DNA of 64,000 nucleotides from Bradyrhizobium valentinum. GTDB lineage: Bacteria; Pseudomonadota; Alphaproteobacteria; Rhizobiales; Xanthobacteraceae. Under the pieces are notes generated by a model. That model made no database searches and had not been told where the DNA came from. It worked only from the letters and a program-made list of their open reading frames with translations. The translations under genes were made by a program, and so were the position numbers. Shown here one piece after another: positions 21,998 through 31,130 of the stretch. Each line of letters starts with the position of its first letter. The first letter of the stretch is position 1. Where the stretch lies: assembly GCF_001440405.1 (NCBI RefSeq), contig NZ_LLXX01000120.1, positions 1 to 64,000 of the forward strand, written 5' to 3'.

Positions 21998-22575
21998 TGC
22001 TTGGGCGCCGGGGCTGGCGGCAGACCCGGTCCGCCCGGCGGATTGGACAGGCCGGGTACCCCGCCGGGTCCGCCCGGTCCCATTGTGCCCGGAATTCCCG
22101 GCACGCGCTGCGCGGGCTGCTCGTTGGCTTCGGTCAGTTGCACGGTCCACGCTCGCTGTTCGCCTGTGTCGACCTCGAAAAAGCCGGTGCGGTCGTAGCC
22201 CCGCGCCAGGCAATTCTCGGTTCCCTTGATGGTGAATTCCTTGTCGCGCGAACACATGAAGGCCTGCCCCGACCATTCGCCGCCGCGGTCATAGTCGAGC
22301 GCGTAGATGTAATAGTAACGTGCGACAAGAGTTCCCCGCAGCAGCGTCTCGCAACTACGCGATGATACATTCCACCAGCCTTCTGTAGTCCAGCCCTCGG
22401 CGTCCTTGTAACCCAGCGCGATGCCGACCCGGCTGGAAGTATTGTTGCAGAGCCGGAAATCGGCCGCCGCCGGACTGCTCCACAGACACGCTGCCGCCAA
22501 TGCAAGCACCGGCGCCAGGCCGGCGGTCATGCGATCGGAGAGGGAGGTCAGGCAGCGCGAATCTTTTGCAGTCAT
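21994..22575 (-). CDS. Exported DUF1036 protein with collagen-like tail
   Basis: The 193-aa protein begins with a signal peptide ending near AAADF (residues about 20-38), followed by a DUF1036 domain with several Cys and Tyr-rich segments (ARYYYIYALDYDRGG) and a C-terminal Gly-Pro-rich tail (from about residue 158) resembling collagen repeats. Its function is unknown. The gene overlaps pyk by 4 nt, an arrangement I recall as conserved in Rhizobiales, though no functional link to glycolysis is known to me. The start is not fixed: neither ATG 22575 nor ATG 22530 has a good ribosome-binding site. Confidence 0.82.
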   Translation of the reverse strand: MTAKDSRCLTSLSDRMTAGLAPVLALAAACLWSSPAAADFRLCNNTSSRVGIALGYKDAEGWTTEGWWNVSSRSCETLLRGTLVARYYYIYALDYDRGGEWSGQAFMCSRDKEFTIKGTENCLARGYDRTGFFEVDTGEQRAWTVQLTEANEQPAQRVPGIPGTMGPGGPGGVPGLSNPPGGPGLPPAPAPKQ

Positions 22576-22682
22576 GCAGCAAAGCTATATCAAATCATTG
22601 ACGATTTCGCGTGACCAGGCGGGCCTGTCAACGGAAGGGGAACGCCTTTCCCACGCTATGGGAAACCGGCTCCATGTGAAGG

Positions 22683-22712
22683 TTTGCCAATTTTGCGCGC
22701 AGATATGGCAAA
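22683..22712. repeat. Inverted repeat in the DUF1036-DUF1244 divergent region
   Basis: TTTGCCA (22683-22689) and TGGCAAA (22706-22712) are perfect inverted arms separated by 16 nt, between the divergent promoters. It may be an operator; nothing else supports that. Confidence 0.3.
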
Positions 22713-22775
22713 ATCTGTGACAATTCCCACCTGATATCAATATGCTCGGCACCATGTGACGCAGGACCCAAGGCC

Positions 22776-23078
22776 ATGACGATCGACGACAAAACCAGAA
22801 CGGAACTGGAAGCCGCCGTTTTCCGGCGTCTGGTCAGCCACCTGCGCACCCGTACCGATGTCCAGAACATCGATCTGATGAATCTGGCCGGCTTCTGCCG
22901 CAACTGCCTCTCCAACTGGATGAAGGAAGAGGCCGACGCCAAGGGGGTCGCCGTCAGCAAGGATGAGAGCCGCGAGGCGGTCTACGGCATGCCCTATGAG
23001 GAGTGGAAGGCGAAACATCAGGGCACGGCCACCCCGGAGCAGTTGGCCGAGATGAAGAAAATTCACCCCGGGCATTGA
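22776..23078 (+). CDS. DUF1244 family protein
   Basis: The 100-aa product matches the small DUF1244 family, widespread in alpha- and gammaproteobacteria and of unknown function. It is all-helical, with a conserved core NLAGFCRNCLSNWMKEEA (residues about 37-54) carrying two cysteines three apart, which might bind a metal or act as a redox pair, and a second conserved block YGMPYEEWKAKH. It precedes gapR on the same strand, with a repeat between them, so cotranscription is uncertain. Confidence 0.85.
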   Translation: MTIDDKTRTELEAAVFRRLVSHLRTRTDVQNIDLMNLAGFCRNCLSNWMKEEADAKGVAVSKDESREAVYGMPYEEWKAKHQGTATPEQLAEMKKIHPGH

Positions 23079-23090
23079 TCGCAAGTTGCT

Positions 23091-23175
23091 CCGTCATTCC
23101 GGGATGGTCCGAAGGGACCAGACCCGGAATCTCGAGATTCCGGGTTCGATGCTCCGCATCGCCCCGGAATGACGG
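23091..23175. repeat. Interspersed repeat, CCGTCATTCCGGG family, copy 2
   Basis: Same 13-bp ends as copy 1 (23091-23103, 23163-23175), enclosing a perfect 22-bp palindrome centred on CTCGAG at 23123-23144. It lies 12 bp after the DUF1244 stop codon and may end that transcript. Confidence 0.8.
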
Positions 23176-23263
23176 CTTTCCGCATCTCCTGTGGGCGCGC
23201 TGTGGATGAGCGCGATGTTTCCTTGACGCAGGGCCCCCCGATCTTGAGGGTCAATCCTGAAAA

Positions 23264-23293
23264 AAGCGCCGTGCGGTAACGCGTGCGGCGCTT
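23264..23293 (-). terminator. Terminator-like hairpin, minus strand, upstream of gapR
   Basis: AAGCGCCG and CGGCGCTT (23264-23271, 23286-23293) pair, and on the minus strand the stem runs into a T-tract (the A-run ending at 23265). It would stop transcription running leftwards from the DUF882 gene through gapR. Confidence 0.45.
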
Positions 23294-23335
23294 GATCTTT
23301 CAGCTTTACCGTCAGTTCCCATTCAGGAGTACCCG

Positions 23336-23608
23336 ATGGCCACTTCCGCCGCCGCCGTCCAGGACGAGCCCGCGACAAGATTCGCCAAAGACCAGCTCAA
23401 GGCCATCATCGAGCGCATCGAGCGTCTGGAAGAAGAAAAGAAGACGATCTCCGACGACATCCGCGACGTCTATGCCGAAGCCAAGGGCAACGGTTTCGAC
23501 GTCAAGGCGCTGCGCACCATCGTGCGGATGCGCAAGCAGGACGCCAACGAGCGCGCCGAGCAGGAAACCATTTTGGAAACCTACATGCAGGCGCTCGGGA
23601 TGCTGTGA
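23336..23608 (+). CDS. gapR: Nucleoid-associated protein GapR (DUF2312/UPF0335)
   Basis: The 90-aa protein is a full-length DUF2312 member: a Lys/Glu-rich coiled coil (residues about 15-50) then the helical part with [13 protein letters not shown]. In Caulobacter the family member GapR is an essential DNA-binding protein that recognises overtwisted DNA ahead of replication and transcription and assists topoisomerases. The same role is inferred here by family membership. The gene is preceded by a hairpin at 23264-23293 and converges with the DUF882 gene. Confidence 0.9.
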   Translation: MATSAAAVQDEPATRFAKDQLKAIIERIERLEEEKKTISDDIRDVYAEAKGNGFDVKALRTIVRMRKQDANERAEQETILETYMQALGML

Positions 23609-23643
23609 GGCACACGCTTCGCGTAGCCCGGAGACAGCGAACC

Positions 23644-25260
23644 CTAGCGCAGCGCGGCGGTACGCAGCACGAACGACTGCGTCGGCAGTTGCATGGTCGC
23701 CGATCCCGTGAAGCGGTCGCAGGTCATGCCCATCATCGGGTCTTCCGAGAAGGTCATGGCGATCGCGGCCTGCGGCTTGACGAAGTGGCTGCGCATCTGG
23801 GTCATCTCGGTATCACCGAGCACCGTCGTCGACATCGCGCTGCTTGCGCTCGGCGCCAGCATCACGACCCGCATCCAGACACTGTTGCCCTGGGTGGCGG
23901 CGAGACGGGTCGAGGTTGCGACCACGCTGTCCTGGCCCTGGGCTCCCTTGGCGACCACGGTATTGATTTCGGTCGCGGCTGCACCGGAATTGCGCGCCGG
24001 ACGGGCAGGACGCGGGATCGCCGCGGAGGCCGCGACGATGTTCGTGCGGTCGACCGGCGAAGAAGCGGCCGGCGCGTAGGCCATCGCCTTATTGAACGCT
24101 TCGGTGACGCTGGCGGTCGGCTGCGGATCAGTGGTGGCGGCGAGCATCTGGCGTGCCCGGAGGGCTGCGACCTGGGCGGGGGTAGCCTGATTCGCCGCGG
24201 ACGGCACGTCGTCCCAGAAGCCGCGGGAGTTGATGATATCTGCCGGCGTCTGCGGTTTCGGCTCGGCCTTGTCGGCGGAAGCCTGCGCAGCCGGTTTCGC
24301 CTCAGCCTTGGCTTTGGGCGCCGCTACGATCTGTGCGTCGGCCGAGGCTAGCTGAATGGTCGCGCCGACCGGCTTCGCGCGCGGTGTCGGCACCGGATCG
24401 GCGGATTTCGCAGCCGCCACGCTGGCCGGTGCGGGCTTCTCGTTCTTGAGCGGAGCGCTGGCGCCCTCGTCATCCTCTTCGGTCGACTTGCCGCCCCTGA
24501 ACAGCGCCGCGAACAGGTTCGGCATCTTGACAGTGGTGGCGTCGCTGCCGTTGCCGCGGCGGTCGATGTCGGCGCGGGCAAGCTCATAGCCCTTCAGCGG
24601 ACCGCCATTGGAGGGCAAATGCACCGTGCGTCCGTCCGGGAAAATCCTGGCGAGCTGATCGTGGGTCATGCGCGGCCAGTGTCGGACGCTGCCGGTATCG
24701 AGATGGACGAACGGCGAGCCTGAGGTCGGATAGAAGCCGACGCCGCCACGCTGCAACCGGAGCCCGGCGGCCCGGATCTGCTCGAGTGGCACGTCCGGAA
24801 TGTAGAAGTCCATGGCGTGGCCGAGCGTGTGCTGGCTGAAGCGCGCCACGCCGGAGGAGCGACGGCGGAGCATGGAGTTGGTGGCGGGGGAGCGGTAGGC
24901 GGAGATGATCTGGATCGGCTTCCTGCCGTCGACGTCGCGGTAAACTTCCCAGAGGATGTCGAACAGGTGACGATCCATCGTGGTCTGGTCCTGGCTGCGC
25001 CAGTCGCGGAGGAAATGATTGAGCTTCTTCAGCGCCTCTTCGTCATAGCGCCCGTCGCGCTTGAAGGTAACGGTGAGGTCTTCGCCGGAATGGGTGTGGT
25101 GGAAAGAAAGGGTGCGGGTTTCGTTCAGCGCTGTCGCATCATGTACCGTGCCGGCGCCTGCGAGCAGCAATAGCGAAGTTAGGCCGATCCGATATCCGGC
25201 CTTTGGCAGAGCAAGCGGATTGAATTGGCGCGCGAAACCAGCCAGCACGTATGAGCCCAC
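23644..25260 (-). CDS. DUF882/M15 peptidoglycan peptidase-like protein with long tail
   Basis: The N-terminal half (to about residue 235) is a DUF882 domain of the M15A/YcbK type, with a membrane or signal segment at about residues 24-44. Zinc-ligand candidates are His and Asp in SQHTLGHAMDF and His in FVHLDTG, so it probably cuts peptide bonds in periplasmic peptidoglycan. The remaining 300 residues are Ala/Pro/Lys-rich and probably disordered. Start GTG 25260 and an in-frame GTG at 25248 are both possible. It lies on the same strand as the L,D-transpeptidase gene, 241 bp away, so a shared cell-wall role is likely but not one tight operon. Confidence 0.82.
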   Translation of the reverse strand: MGSYVLAGFARQFNPLALPKAGYRIGLTSLLLLAGAGTVHDATALNETRTLSFHHTHSGEDLTVTFKRDGRYDEEALKKLNHFLRDWRSQDQTTMDRHLFDILWEVYRDVDGRKPIQIISAYRSPATNSMLRRRSSGVARFSQHTLGHAMDFYIPDVPLEQIRAAGLRLQRGGVGFYPTSGSPFVHLDTGSVRHWPRMTHDQLARIFPDGRTVHLPSNGGPLKGYELARADIDRRGNGSDATTVKMPNLFAALFRGGKSTEEDDEGASAPLKNEKPAPASVAAAKSADPVPTPRAKPVGATIQLASADAQIVAAPKAKAEAKPAAQASADKAEPKPQTPADIINSRGFWDDVPSAANQATPAQVAALRARQMLAATTDPQPTASVTEAFNKAMAYAPAASSPVDRTNIVAASAAIPRPARPARNSGAAATEINTVVAKGAQGQDSVVATSTRLAATQGNSVWMRVVMLAPSASSAMSTTVLGDTEMTQMRSHFVKPQAAIAMTFSEDPMMGMTCDRFTGSATMQLPTQSFVLRTAALR

Positions 25261-25501
25261 CCAGTCGACGAGCGTTCACGGTGTTCTTTTGCAGACCCCG
25301 GCAAAAGAGGGTGAACGCTTTCTTAAAGCGGGAGGGTTAACCGAAGTTTACCATCCCGCCCCCAAGCACGCCTTAACCTAACGCGTGGACTGTGGCGAAA
25401 AAGTGCCCGGTGCCGAATCCGGCATGGATAGTGGTTAACGTAAACGAACTCGCCCTAGAGACGAGATCGTTGATTTTGTGCGGAAATCGCGCTCGGCGCG
25501 G

Positions 25502-27649
25502 TTACCGGGTGAACCGCTGTTGCGGCCGGCGGCCAACCGGGGCCGGCGGCGTGACGGTCGACGGTCCCCCGAACAGGCGCTCAAAGAATGACGGACCGGA
25601 CGAGTAGGTGTTGTCGCTCGCAAAGTTGACGCCGGCCGGCAAACCGTCCTTCGGACGCGAATAGCTCGGCTGCGCATGGGCGACCATGGCCTCCAGGTCC
25701 CTGCTACGGCCGTTCTTGAGCAGGGCGATCATCGCGGCGTCGCGGCCATAGATGTCCTTGCGGATCTGCAGCTTGCCGGCGTCATCCACAAACGCGGTCT
25801 GGTAGGTGATGTTGACCGGGATCGGCGTCGGGAATTTCAAGTCGATCTCGCTGCGGCCGTACATGCTGCGGATCTTTTCCGGCGAGTAGCGCTCGTTCGG
25901 CATCACGATGTTGAGCAACGTCGATGCGTATTGATCCGGATTCTGCACCCGCATGCAGCCATGGCTGAACGCGCGTTCTTCTTTGGCGAACAGATGCTTG
26001 TCCGGCGTGTCGTGCTGATAGACCAGGAACTTGTTCGGGAAGTTGAAGCGGATGCGGCCGAGCGCGTTGGCCTCGCCGGGCGGCTGCGAAATGTGGATGC
26101 TGCCGTCTCGGCGACGCTCGAGCCTCAGACCCATGCGATCCAGCACGGTCGGGTCCTGCTGCAGGGCCGGCAGGTATTCGTTGTAGATGATTGACGGCGG
26201 TACGTTCCAGGTCGGATTGACGGTGATGAACTTCATCGTTTCCGTCAGCATCGGCGTCGCATGTTTTCCGGGCTTTCCGGTTACTACACGCGTTGTCCAG
26301 ACCGGCGCTCCGTTCTGCATCACCTTCAGCGTGAAGTCGGGAACGTTCAGAATGACATAGGCATTGCCGAGCGAGGCCGCGCCGAGCTGGCGCGGCAGCC
26401 AGCGCAAGCGCTCCATATTGACGAGGACGGTGTCGATGTGCCGGTCGCGCTTCGGGCTGTTGATGGCCTTGACCGTGCGATCGTCGAGCACGCCGGTCGG
26501 CTTGAGGTCGACGCTCTCCTGGAACTTGCGCACGGCGGCGGCAACCTTGGCGTCGTAGTGAGTACCGTCGGGATTCTCGGCGACGCCGAGCTTGGCGCGC
26601 AGTTGCGGCACGCGCGAGTCTTCCGGTGCAACTTCACCCTGCTTCTTGGTGGCGGCCTTGAACGCCAGCGCCGGCCCTTCGGCGATGTGGATCATCGGTC
26701 CGTCGCCCTGGCCGCGCAGCTCGGCGAGCTTGGCCTTCAGGTCCTTGTAGAGCTTGTGCGGCGGGTTGTAGCCGTCAAGCGCTGCGGAAGCGTCCTTGGC
26801 GGCAGAGATGTTGGCCAGCACTTCCGCGGGATCGGTCGGGTGCTCGGGATAGAGGATGTCGGCAGCGACCTGCGACCAGTGCATCCGGCCGCTCTGGGCC
26901 TGTCGCGCATAGTCCAGCATGCTCGCGGTCAATTTCAGTTCGGCTTCGGCGAGCTGGTCGGGCGAAGAAGCGGCGGCCGCAAAATCCGGCGCCGGATAGT
27001 CGGCCGGATTGAGGCCTTCGGCGGCGGCGTCCTTCAGGCGGGCGATCACGCCCTTGCCGCCGGCGGTCAATGCGCCGGCTTGGGTCCATAGCGGCGCGTA
27101 GTCGCGCGCCAAGTAGAACTTCTCGACGGCGGCGCGCTCGTTCTTGCGGTCGAAATAGCGCAGCGACTTGGCGCCGAGCATGTCGCGCAGCCTGTCGGCG
27201 ACCGGCTGGTCGGCCTGTGCGACGGTGCTTATCTTCACCGGTTCCTTGGCAGGTTCGGGAGCGGGTGCGGTGGCCGTCGCAGCCGGCGGCGCGGCGGTTG
27301 CGGCGTCGTTGGCGTTGGTCGCAGGCGCGGTGATTTCGGCCGGCTTGGATTCGGTTGCCTTTGCGGCCGGGCTGGGCTCGGCCGGCTTTTCGGATGCCTT
27401 GTCGATTGCCTTGGCTGGGTCAGGCACCGAGGCGGTGGAGTCCATTTTGAAGTCGCCGATGGTCGGAGGCGGGACGTTGGCGGGTTCGGGACGGGGAACT
27501 GCTGCGTCGATCGCGAGCTCGGCGGCGCTGGCGCGCGGCGTCGTCGACTGGGCCGCCAGTGCTGAGGTCGCGGACACCGTGAGGAAGGTTGCCGCGACTG
27601 CCATCAGCACGCGGTCAAATCCTGCACGATTCATCGAACAGTCACGCAT
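25502..27649 (-). CDS. YcbB-like L,D-transpeptidase
   Basis: The 715-aa exported protein (signal peptide to about residue 33, ending ALAAQ) has an Ala/Pro-rich linker, a scaffold domain, a peptidoglycan-binding domain (around residues 350-400, VAAAVRKFQESVDLKPTG) and a YkuD catalytic domain with SHGCMRVQ, where C565 is the nucleophile. YcbB (LdtD)-type enzymes form 3-3 cross-links in peptidoglycan, bypassing penicillin-binding proteins. AAGGGGG 7 nt before ATG 27649 sets the start. It is downstream of the sigma-54 regulator on the same strand, but 363 bp lie between. Confidence 0.92.
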   Translation of the reverse strand: MRDCSMNRAGFDRVLMAVAATFLTVSATSALAAQSTTPRASAAELAIDAAVPRPEPANVPPPTIGDFKMDSTASVPDPAKAIDKASEKPAEPSPAAKATESKPAEITAPATNANDAATAAPPAATATAPAPEPAKEPVKISTVAQADQPVADRLRDMLGAKSLRYFDRKNERAAVEKFYLARDYAPLWTQAGALTAGGKGVIARLKDAAAEGLNPADYPAPDFAAAASSPDQLAEAELKLTASMLDYARQAQSGRMHWSQVAADILYPEHPTDPAEVLANISAAKDASAALDGYNPPHKLYKDLKAKLAELRGQGDGPMIHIAEGPALAFKAATKKQGEVAPEDSRVPQLRAKLGVAENPDGTHYDAKVAAAVRKFQESVDLKPTGVLDDRTVKAINSPKRDRHIDTVLVNMERLRWLPRQLGAASLGNAYVILNVPDFTLKVMQNGAPVWTTRVVTGKPGKHATPMLTETMKFITVNPTWNVPPSIIYNEYLPALQQDPTVLDRMGLRLERRRDGSIHISQPPGEANALGRIRFNFPNKFLVYQHDTPDKHLFAKEERAFSHGCMRVQNPDQYASTLLNIVMPNERYSPEKIRSMYGRSEIDLKFPTPIPVNITYQTAFVDDAGKLQIRKDIYGRDAAMIALLKNGRSRDLEAMVAHAQPSYSRPKDGLPAGVNFASDNTYSSGPSFFERLFGGPSTVTPPAPVGRRPQQRFTR

Positions 27650-28012
27650 CGTCACACCCCCTTGGGCGAAACTGCTCCGGCATGGAACAGTCGTTGGTAT
27701 TGCTCGTCATAGCTTGCGCGGGAAAAGCGCCGGCCTCGATTGGTTCTCGTACGCCTGCACGCCACGATCAAACGCAGACGATACATGTGCCCCTTTCATG
27801 CAGCCAGCGCCATGCGGGACAACTCACGACAAACTGACCTCAAACTACCCGTTTGCACTCGGGTCACGCGTTTTTGCCACGACCCCTGCTATTTGTCTGT
27901 CACCGGCAAGCCACGGTTCAAAAGCTTCCGAATGGCTGATGTCGTTGGTTTGCCACGATCTTTGCCACGCGGACGCCATAATCGCCCGATGGCCGGCCGC
28001 TCAATTCGCGTC
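27650..28012. other. Intergenic region, no gene recognised
   Basis: No frame here has a ribosome-binding site and normal coding character. TTGCCACG recurs three times (near 27872, 27951 and 27962), but I see no complete promoter or terminator. It should hold the promoter of the L,D-transpeptidase gene. Confidence 0.6.
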
Positions 28013-29512
28013 TCAGTTCGCGTCCTGCGCGCCGCCTTCGGCCGGGTCGTTGGCCGCCGCCTCATCGAGCTTGCGGTAGAGCGTGGAACGGCCGATCTTG
28101 AGCCGTCGCGCGACCTCCGACATCTGACCGCGATAATGCGAGATCGCAAAGCGGATGATCTCGTTTTCCATGTCTTCGAGCGGCCGCACCTCGCCGGTCG
28201 GCGTCAGCATCACAAGACTGCCGGCATTGGCGAGCGGGGCTATCGGTATTTCACTACCCGAAACCATGGCGGGCGCTGTCGACGGCGCGACGACCAACGG
28301 TTCGCTGTGCGGGAGCTGGCCGTCCGGAACGGCCTGGCCAACGGTCTGCGGGAAATCCGACAGGCTGAGCTGGTCGCTCTCGCTCATGACGATGGCGCGA
28401 TACACCGTATTCTCGAGCTGGCGGATGTTGCCGGGCCAATCGAGCTGCGCGAGATGGGCCACGGCCTCTCCGCTGATGCCGGTGATGGTGCGGTTTTCCT
28501 CGGCGGCAATGCGCGCGAGGAAGTGGCGCAGCAGATGCGGAATGTCTTCGCGCCGCATCCGCAGCGGAGGAATCGTCAGCGGCAGCACGTGAAGCCGGTA
28601 GAACAGGTCCTCACGGAACGCGCCGCTCTTCACGAGGTTGAGCAGTTTGCGGTTGGTCGCGGAAATGATGCGGACGTCGACCTTGACCGGCTTGCGGCCG
28701 CCGACCGCCTCGACCGTGCCTTCCTGCAGCGCGCGCAGCAGCTTTACCTGCGCAGCCAGAGGCAACTCGCCGATCTCGTCGAGAAACAGCGTGCCGCCGG
28801 AAGCTTCGACGAACTTGCCCATATGGCGTTCAGTGGCGCCGGTAAAGGCGCCCTTCTCGTGACCGAACAGGATCGATTCAACGAGATTGTCTGGGATGGC
28901 GCCGCAATTGACCGCGACGAAGGGCTTGGACTTGCGGTCGCCGGAACCGTGGATGGCGCGGGCGAACAATTCCTTGCCGACGCCGGATTCTCCCTCGATC
29001 AGTACCGGAATGCTTGATGTGGCCGCCTTCTGCGCGGTGCGCAGTACGGCTGCCATGGTTTCGCTGCGCGTGATGATGTCGGCAAAGGTCAGCCGGCCTT
29101 CGCGGCTATGGCGGATGCGCTGCAGTTCGCCCTTCAGCGCTGAAGCGTTGAGCGCGTTGCGCAGCGACACCTGCAGCCGTTCCAAGCCGACCGGCTTGAC
29201 CACGAAATCCTGCGCGCCGGCGCGCATCGCCGAAACCACGTTGTCGATGCCGCCATGCGCGGTCTGCACGATGACGGGGATGCTCAGGCCGGCTTCACGC
29301 ATTTTTGCCAGCACGCCGAGCCCGTCGAGGCCGGGCATGACGAGGTCGAGCACGACCGCGTCGATCGCCTGCGCATCCGGGGCGGTCAGCAATGCCACGG
29401 CTGCATCGCCGCTATCGACGACGAGGGGCTCATAGCCGCACTTCTGCACCATGTTTTCAACCAAACGGCGCTGCACCGCGTCGTCATCGGCAATCAAAAT
29501 GGTGGCAGCCAT
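28013..29512 (-). CDS. Sigma-54-dependent response regulator (NtrC family)
   Basis: The 499-aa protein has an N-terminal receiver domain with phospho-acceptor D56 (VVLDLVMP) and K106, an AAA+ domain with Walker A GESGVGKE (174-181), the sigma-54 contact loop GAFTGA (221-226) and Walker B TLFLDEIGE (241-249), and a C-terminal Fis-type helix-turn-helix (SEVARRLKIGRSTLYRKLDE). It would activate sigma-54 promoters when phosphorylated. No partner histidine kinase is adjacent. Targets are unknown; the receiver and context resemble those of a cell-envelope regulator found in rhizobia, but this is a guess. Confidence 0.93.
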   Translation of the reverse strand: MAATILIADDDAVQRRLVENMVQKCGYEPLVVDSGDAAVALLTAPDAQAIDAVVLDLVMPGLDGLGVLAKMREAGLSIPVIVQTAHGGIDNVVSAMRAGAQDFVVKPVGLERLQVSLRNALNASALKGELQRIRHSREGRLTFADIITRSETMAAVLRTAQKAATSSIPVLIEGESGVGKELFARAIHGSGDRKSKPFVAVNCGAIPDNLVESILFGHEKGAFTGATERHMGKFVEASGGTLFLDEIGELPLAAQVKLLRALQEGTVEAVGGRKPVKVDVRIISATNRKLLNLVKSGAFREDLFYRLHVLPLTIPPLRMRREDIPHLLRHFLARIAAEENRTITGISGEAVAHLAQLDWPGNIRQLENTVYRAIVMSESDQLSLSDFPQTVGQAVPDGQLPHSEPLVVAPSTAPAMVSGSEIPIAPLANAGSLVMLTPTGEVRPLEDMENEIIRFAISHYRGQMSEVARRLKIGRSTLYRKLDEAAANDPAEGGAQDAN

Positions 29513-29613
29513 GGCTCTCCCCGCACGCTACTGAATTGTATCGAATCGGGGCACTTTCGCCGATGCCGATTAACGTACCCTTAATCGTTGAGAACGGCGA
29601 AGTTGAGGAGCAG

Positions 29614-30258
29614 CTAGACGTTGAGGTGGGGCCATACCTCCAGCGCGCCGCGATAGCACATGTCCAAGGCCACATAGAGGATGATCGCGAGGCCGACATA
29701 GGCGATCCAGCGGTGCTTCTCCAGGAGGCGCGCGATGAAGTTGGCGGCGAGCCCCATCAGTGCGATGGAAAGCGCCAAGCCGAATACCAGAATCATCGGA
29801 TGCTCGCGCGCAGCGCCCGCGACGGCGAGCACGTTGTCGAGCGACATCGACACGTCGGCGAGCGTGATCTGCCAGACGGCCTGGCCAAGTGTCTTTTTAT
29901 GGCCGGCCGGGGCGGAGCCTTCGATCGTGCTTGCGGCTGAGAGACTCTGCACTTTCGGTTCATGATGATGCGACGTACGCAACTCGCGCCACATCTTCCA
30001 GCACACCCAAAGCAGGAGAATGCCGCCGGCGAGCAACAGCCCGATGATCTGCAGCAACTGGACCGTCACGGAGGCGAAACCGATACGCAGCGCCGTGGCG
30101 GCCAATATGCCGATCACAATCGCCTTCCTGCGCTGACCCTCGGGGAGGCCTGCGGCTGCAAGCCCGATGACGATCGCATTGTCGCCGGCGAGCACCAGGT
30201 CGATCATGATGACCTGGAAAAGCGCTGTCAGGTGTTCTGAGGAGATTAGTTCCAGCAT
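29614..30258 (-). CDS. TerC/YjbE family integral membrane protein
   Basis: The 214-aa protein has about seven membrane helices in two homologous halves, each with the TerC signature of Asp in a helix: LVLAGDNAIVIG near residue 22 and MSLDNVLAVAGAA near residue 140. A His/charged loop (TSHHHEPK) separates them. Family members are linked to tellurite resistance and manganese export. Start ATG 30258 has GGAG 8 nt upstream and fits family N-termini; the longer form from 30291 has no ribosome-binding site. I searched its leader for a yybP-ykoY riboswitch and found none. Confidence 0.85.
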   Translation of the reverse strand: MLELISSEHLTALFQVIMIDLVLAGDNAIVIGLAAAGLPEGQRRKAIVIGILAATALRIGFASVTVQLLQIIGLLLAGGILLLWVCWKMWRELRTSHHHEPKVQSLSAASTIEGSAPAGHKKTLGQAVWQITLADVSMSLDNVLAVAGAAREHPMILVFGLALSIALMGLAANFIARLLEKHRWIAYVGLAIILYVALDMCYRGALEVWPHLNV

Positions 30259-30377
30259 GCGGGCCACTCCGTTGAAGGTCCAATCCGACATCGCAGTTCG
30301 CTTGAACTGCCAGAGGGGCCCGGGCTTGGACGTGCGTAGACAAAAGACGCAGTCAGACTGCGGAAATGTTGTTCCGG

Positions 30378-30719
30378 TTACTCAGCTTGGTTCGAGAGGG
30401 TGAAAAGCCTGACCATCTGGTCCGGCTCGATCAAAACGGAGAGGACGACGCCGATGAACGTCAGGCTTCCGGCGAGGTCGAACCACATGATGCGGAAGCG
30501 ATCGCGCCGGCAAAGCAGCGCGAAGCCCGCTGTCACAGCAGCAACAGCAAACAGCAGGGTGACGATCGCGGGCGCCAGAGCATCCGCCGGCACTACGTTT
30601 CGGATACCGAAGGTCGCGATCAGCGCCACGATCAGAATGCCGGCAAACAACTCCTTGCCGCGAGCCGCAGGTGCTCGGTCATTCGTTCGGGCAATCTGAC
30701 TGCGGTCCAAAAAAGCCAT
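30378..30719 (-). CDS. Small membrane protein of unknown function (113 aa)
   Basis: I do not recognise a family. The product has a charged N-terminus (about 22 residues) and three predicted membrane helices (about 24-42, 46-66 and 78-97) with a short basic cytoplasmic loop CRRDRFR between the second and third. It lies just upstream of the TerC gene on the same strand (119 bp), so it may be cotranscribed. The ribosome-binding site is weak, and I rate it as probable, not certain. Confidence 0.55.
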   Translation of the reverse strand: MAFLDRSQIARTNDRAPAARGKELFAGILIVALIATFGIRNVVPADALAPAIVTLLFAVAAVTAGFALLCRRDRFRIMWFDLAGSLTFIGVVLSVLIEPDQMVRLFTLSNQAE

Positions 30720-30797
30720 CGGAATCTTATTCGCGAGCTGAGATTGTGGTAGGGAACTTCACCGATCCCGGTATTCATTCTGACTAGTTTAGTAATC

Positions 30798-31130
30798 ATG
30801 AAACGAGCGAAACATCAAGGCGTTTTCACTGAACGGCTTCCGGGCAAGGCTGCGCCCGAAGCCAAGCAATTGCGGAAACTGGCTGGGGATTGGCTCAAGC
30901 AGCGTCGGGCGGATGCCGAATTGTCGCAGGCGGATCTCGCTGCACGCCTTGGCTTGAAGTATTACACTTTCATCTCACAGGTCGAGAACGGCTTCAGCCG
31001 AGTTCCAACTGAAATCATGGGGGCATGGGCCGACGAATTGGGTATTGAACAGGCAGCCTTCGCTAAGCATCTGTTAATATACTACGAGCCGGAATTGCAC
31101 CGGCTGCTGTTCGGAGCGGAAAACAAATGA
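30798..31130 (+). CDS. XRE family helix-turn-helix regulator
   Basis: The 110-aa protein contains a single HTH_3 domain at about residues 28-88 (LSQADLAARLGLKYYTFISQVENG), with a 27-residue basic N-terminal arm and a short C-terminal helix. Its stop codon overlaps the start of the next gene (ATGA), so the two are translated as a pair. No ribosome-binding site precedes the ATG at 30798. It probably regulates its own operon. Confidence 0.85.
   Translation: MKRAKHQGVFTERLPGKAAPEAKQLRKLAGDWLKQRRADAELSQADLAARLGLKYYTFISQVENGFSRVPTEIMGAWADELGIEQAAFAKHLLIYYEPELHRLLFGAENK

Noticed and set aside
23605-24351. 248-codon plus-strand frame opposite the DUF882 gene
   Set aside because: Arg/Gly/His-rich shadow with no ribosome-binding site; the minus-strand gene has a recognisable domain and signal segment.
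27866-27975. Sigma-54 promoter in the region with repeated TTGCCACG
   Set aside because: On neither strand is a TGGC element followed by TTGC at the required spacing.
30259-30377. Possible yybP-ykoY manganese riboswitch before the TerC gene
   Set aside because: TerC genes are often so controlled, but the leader here is short and I could not find the conserved motifs.
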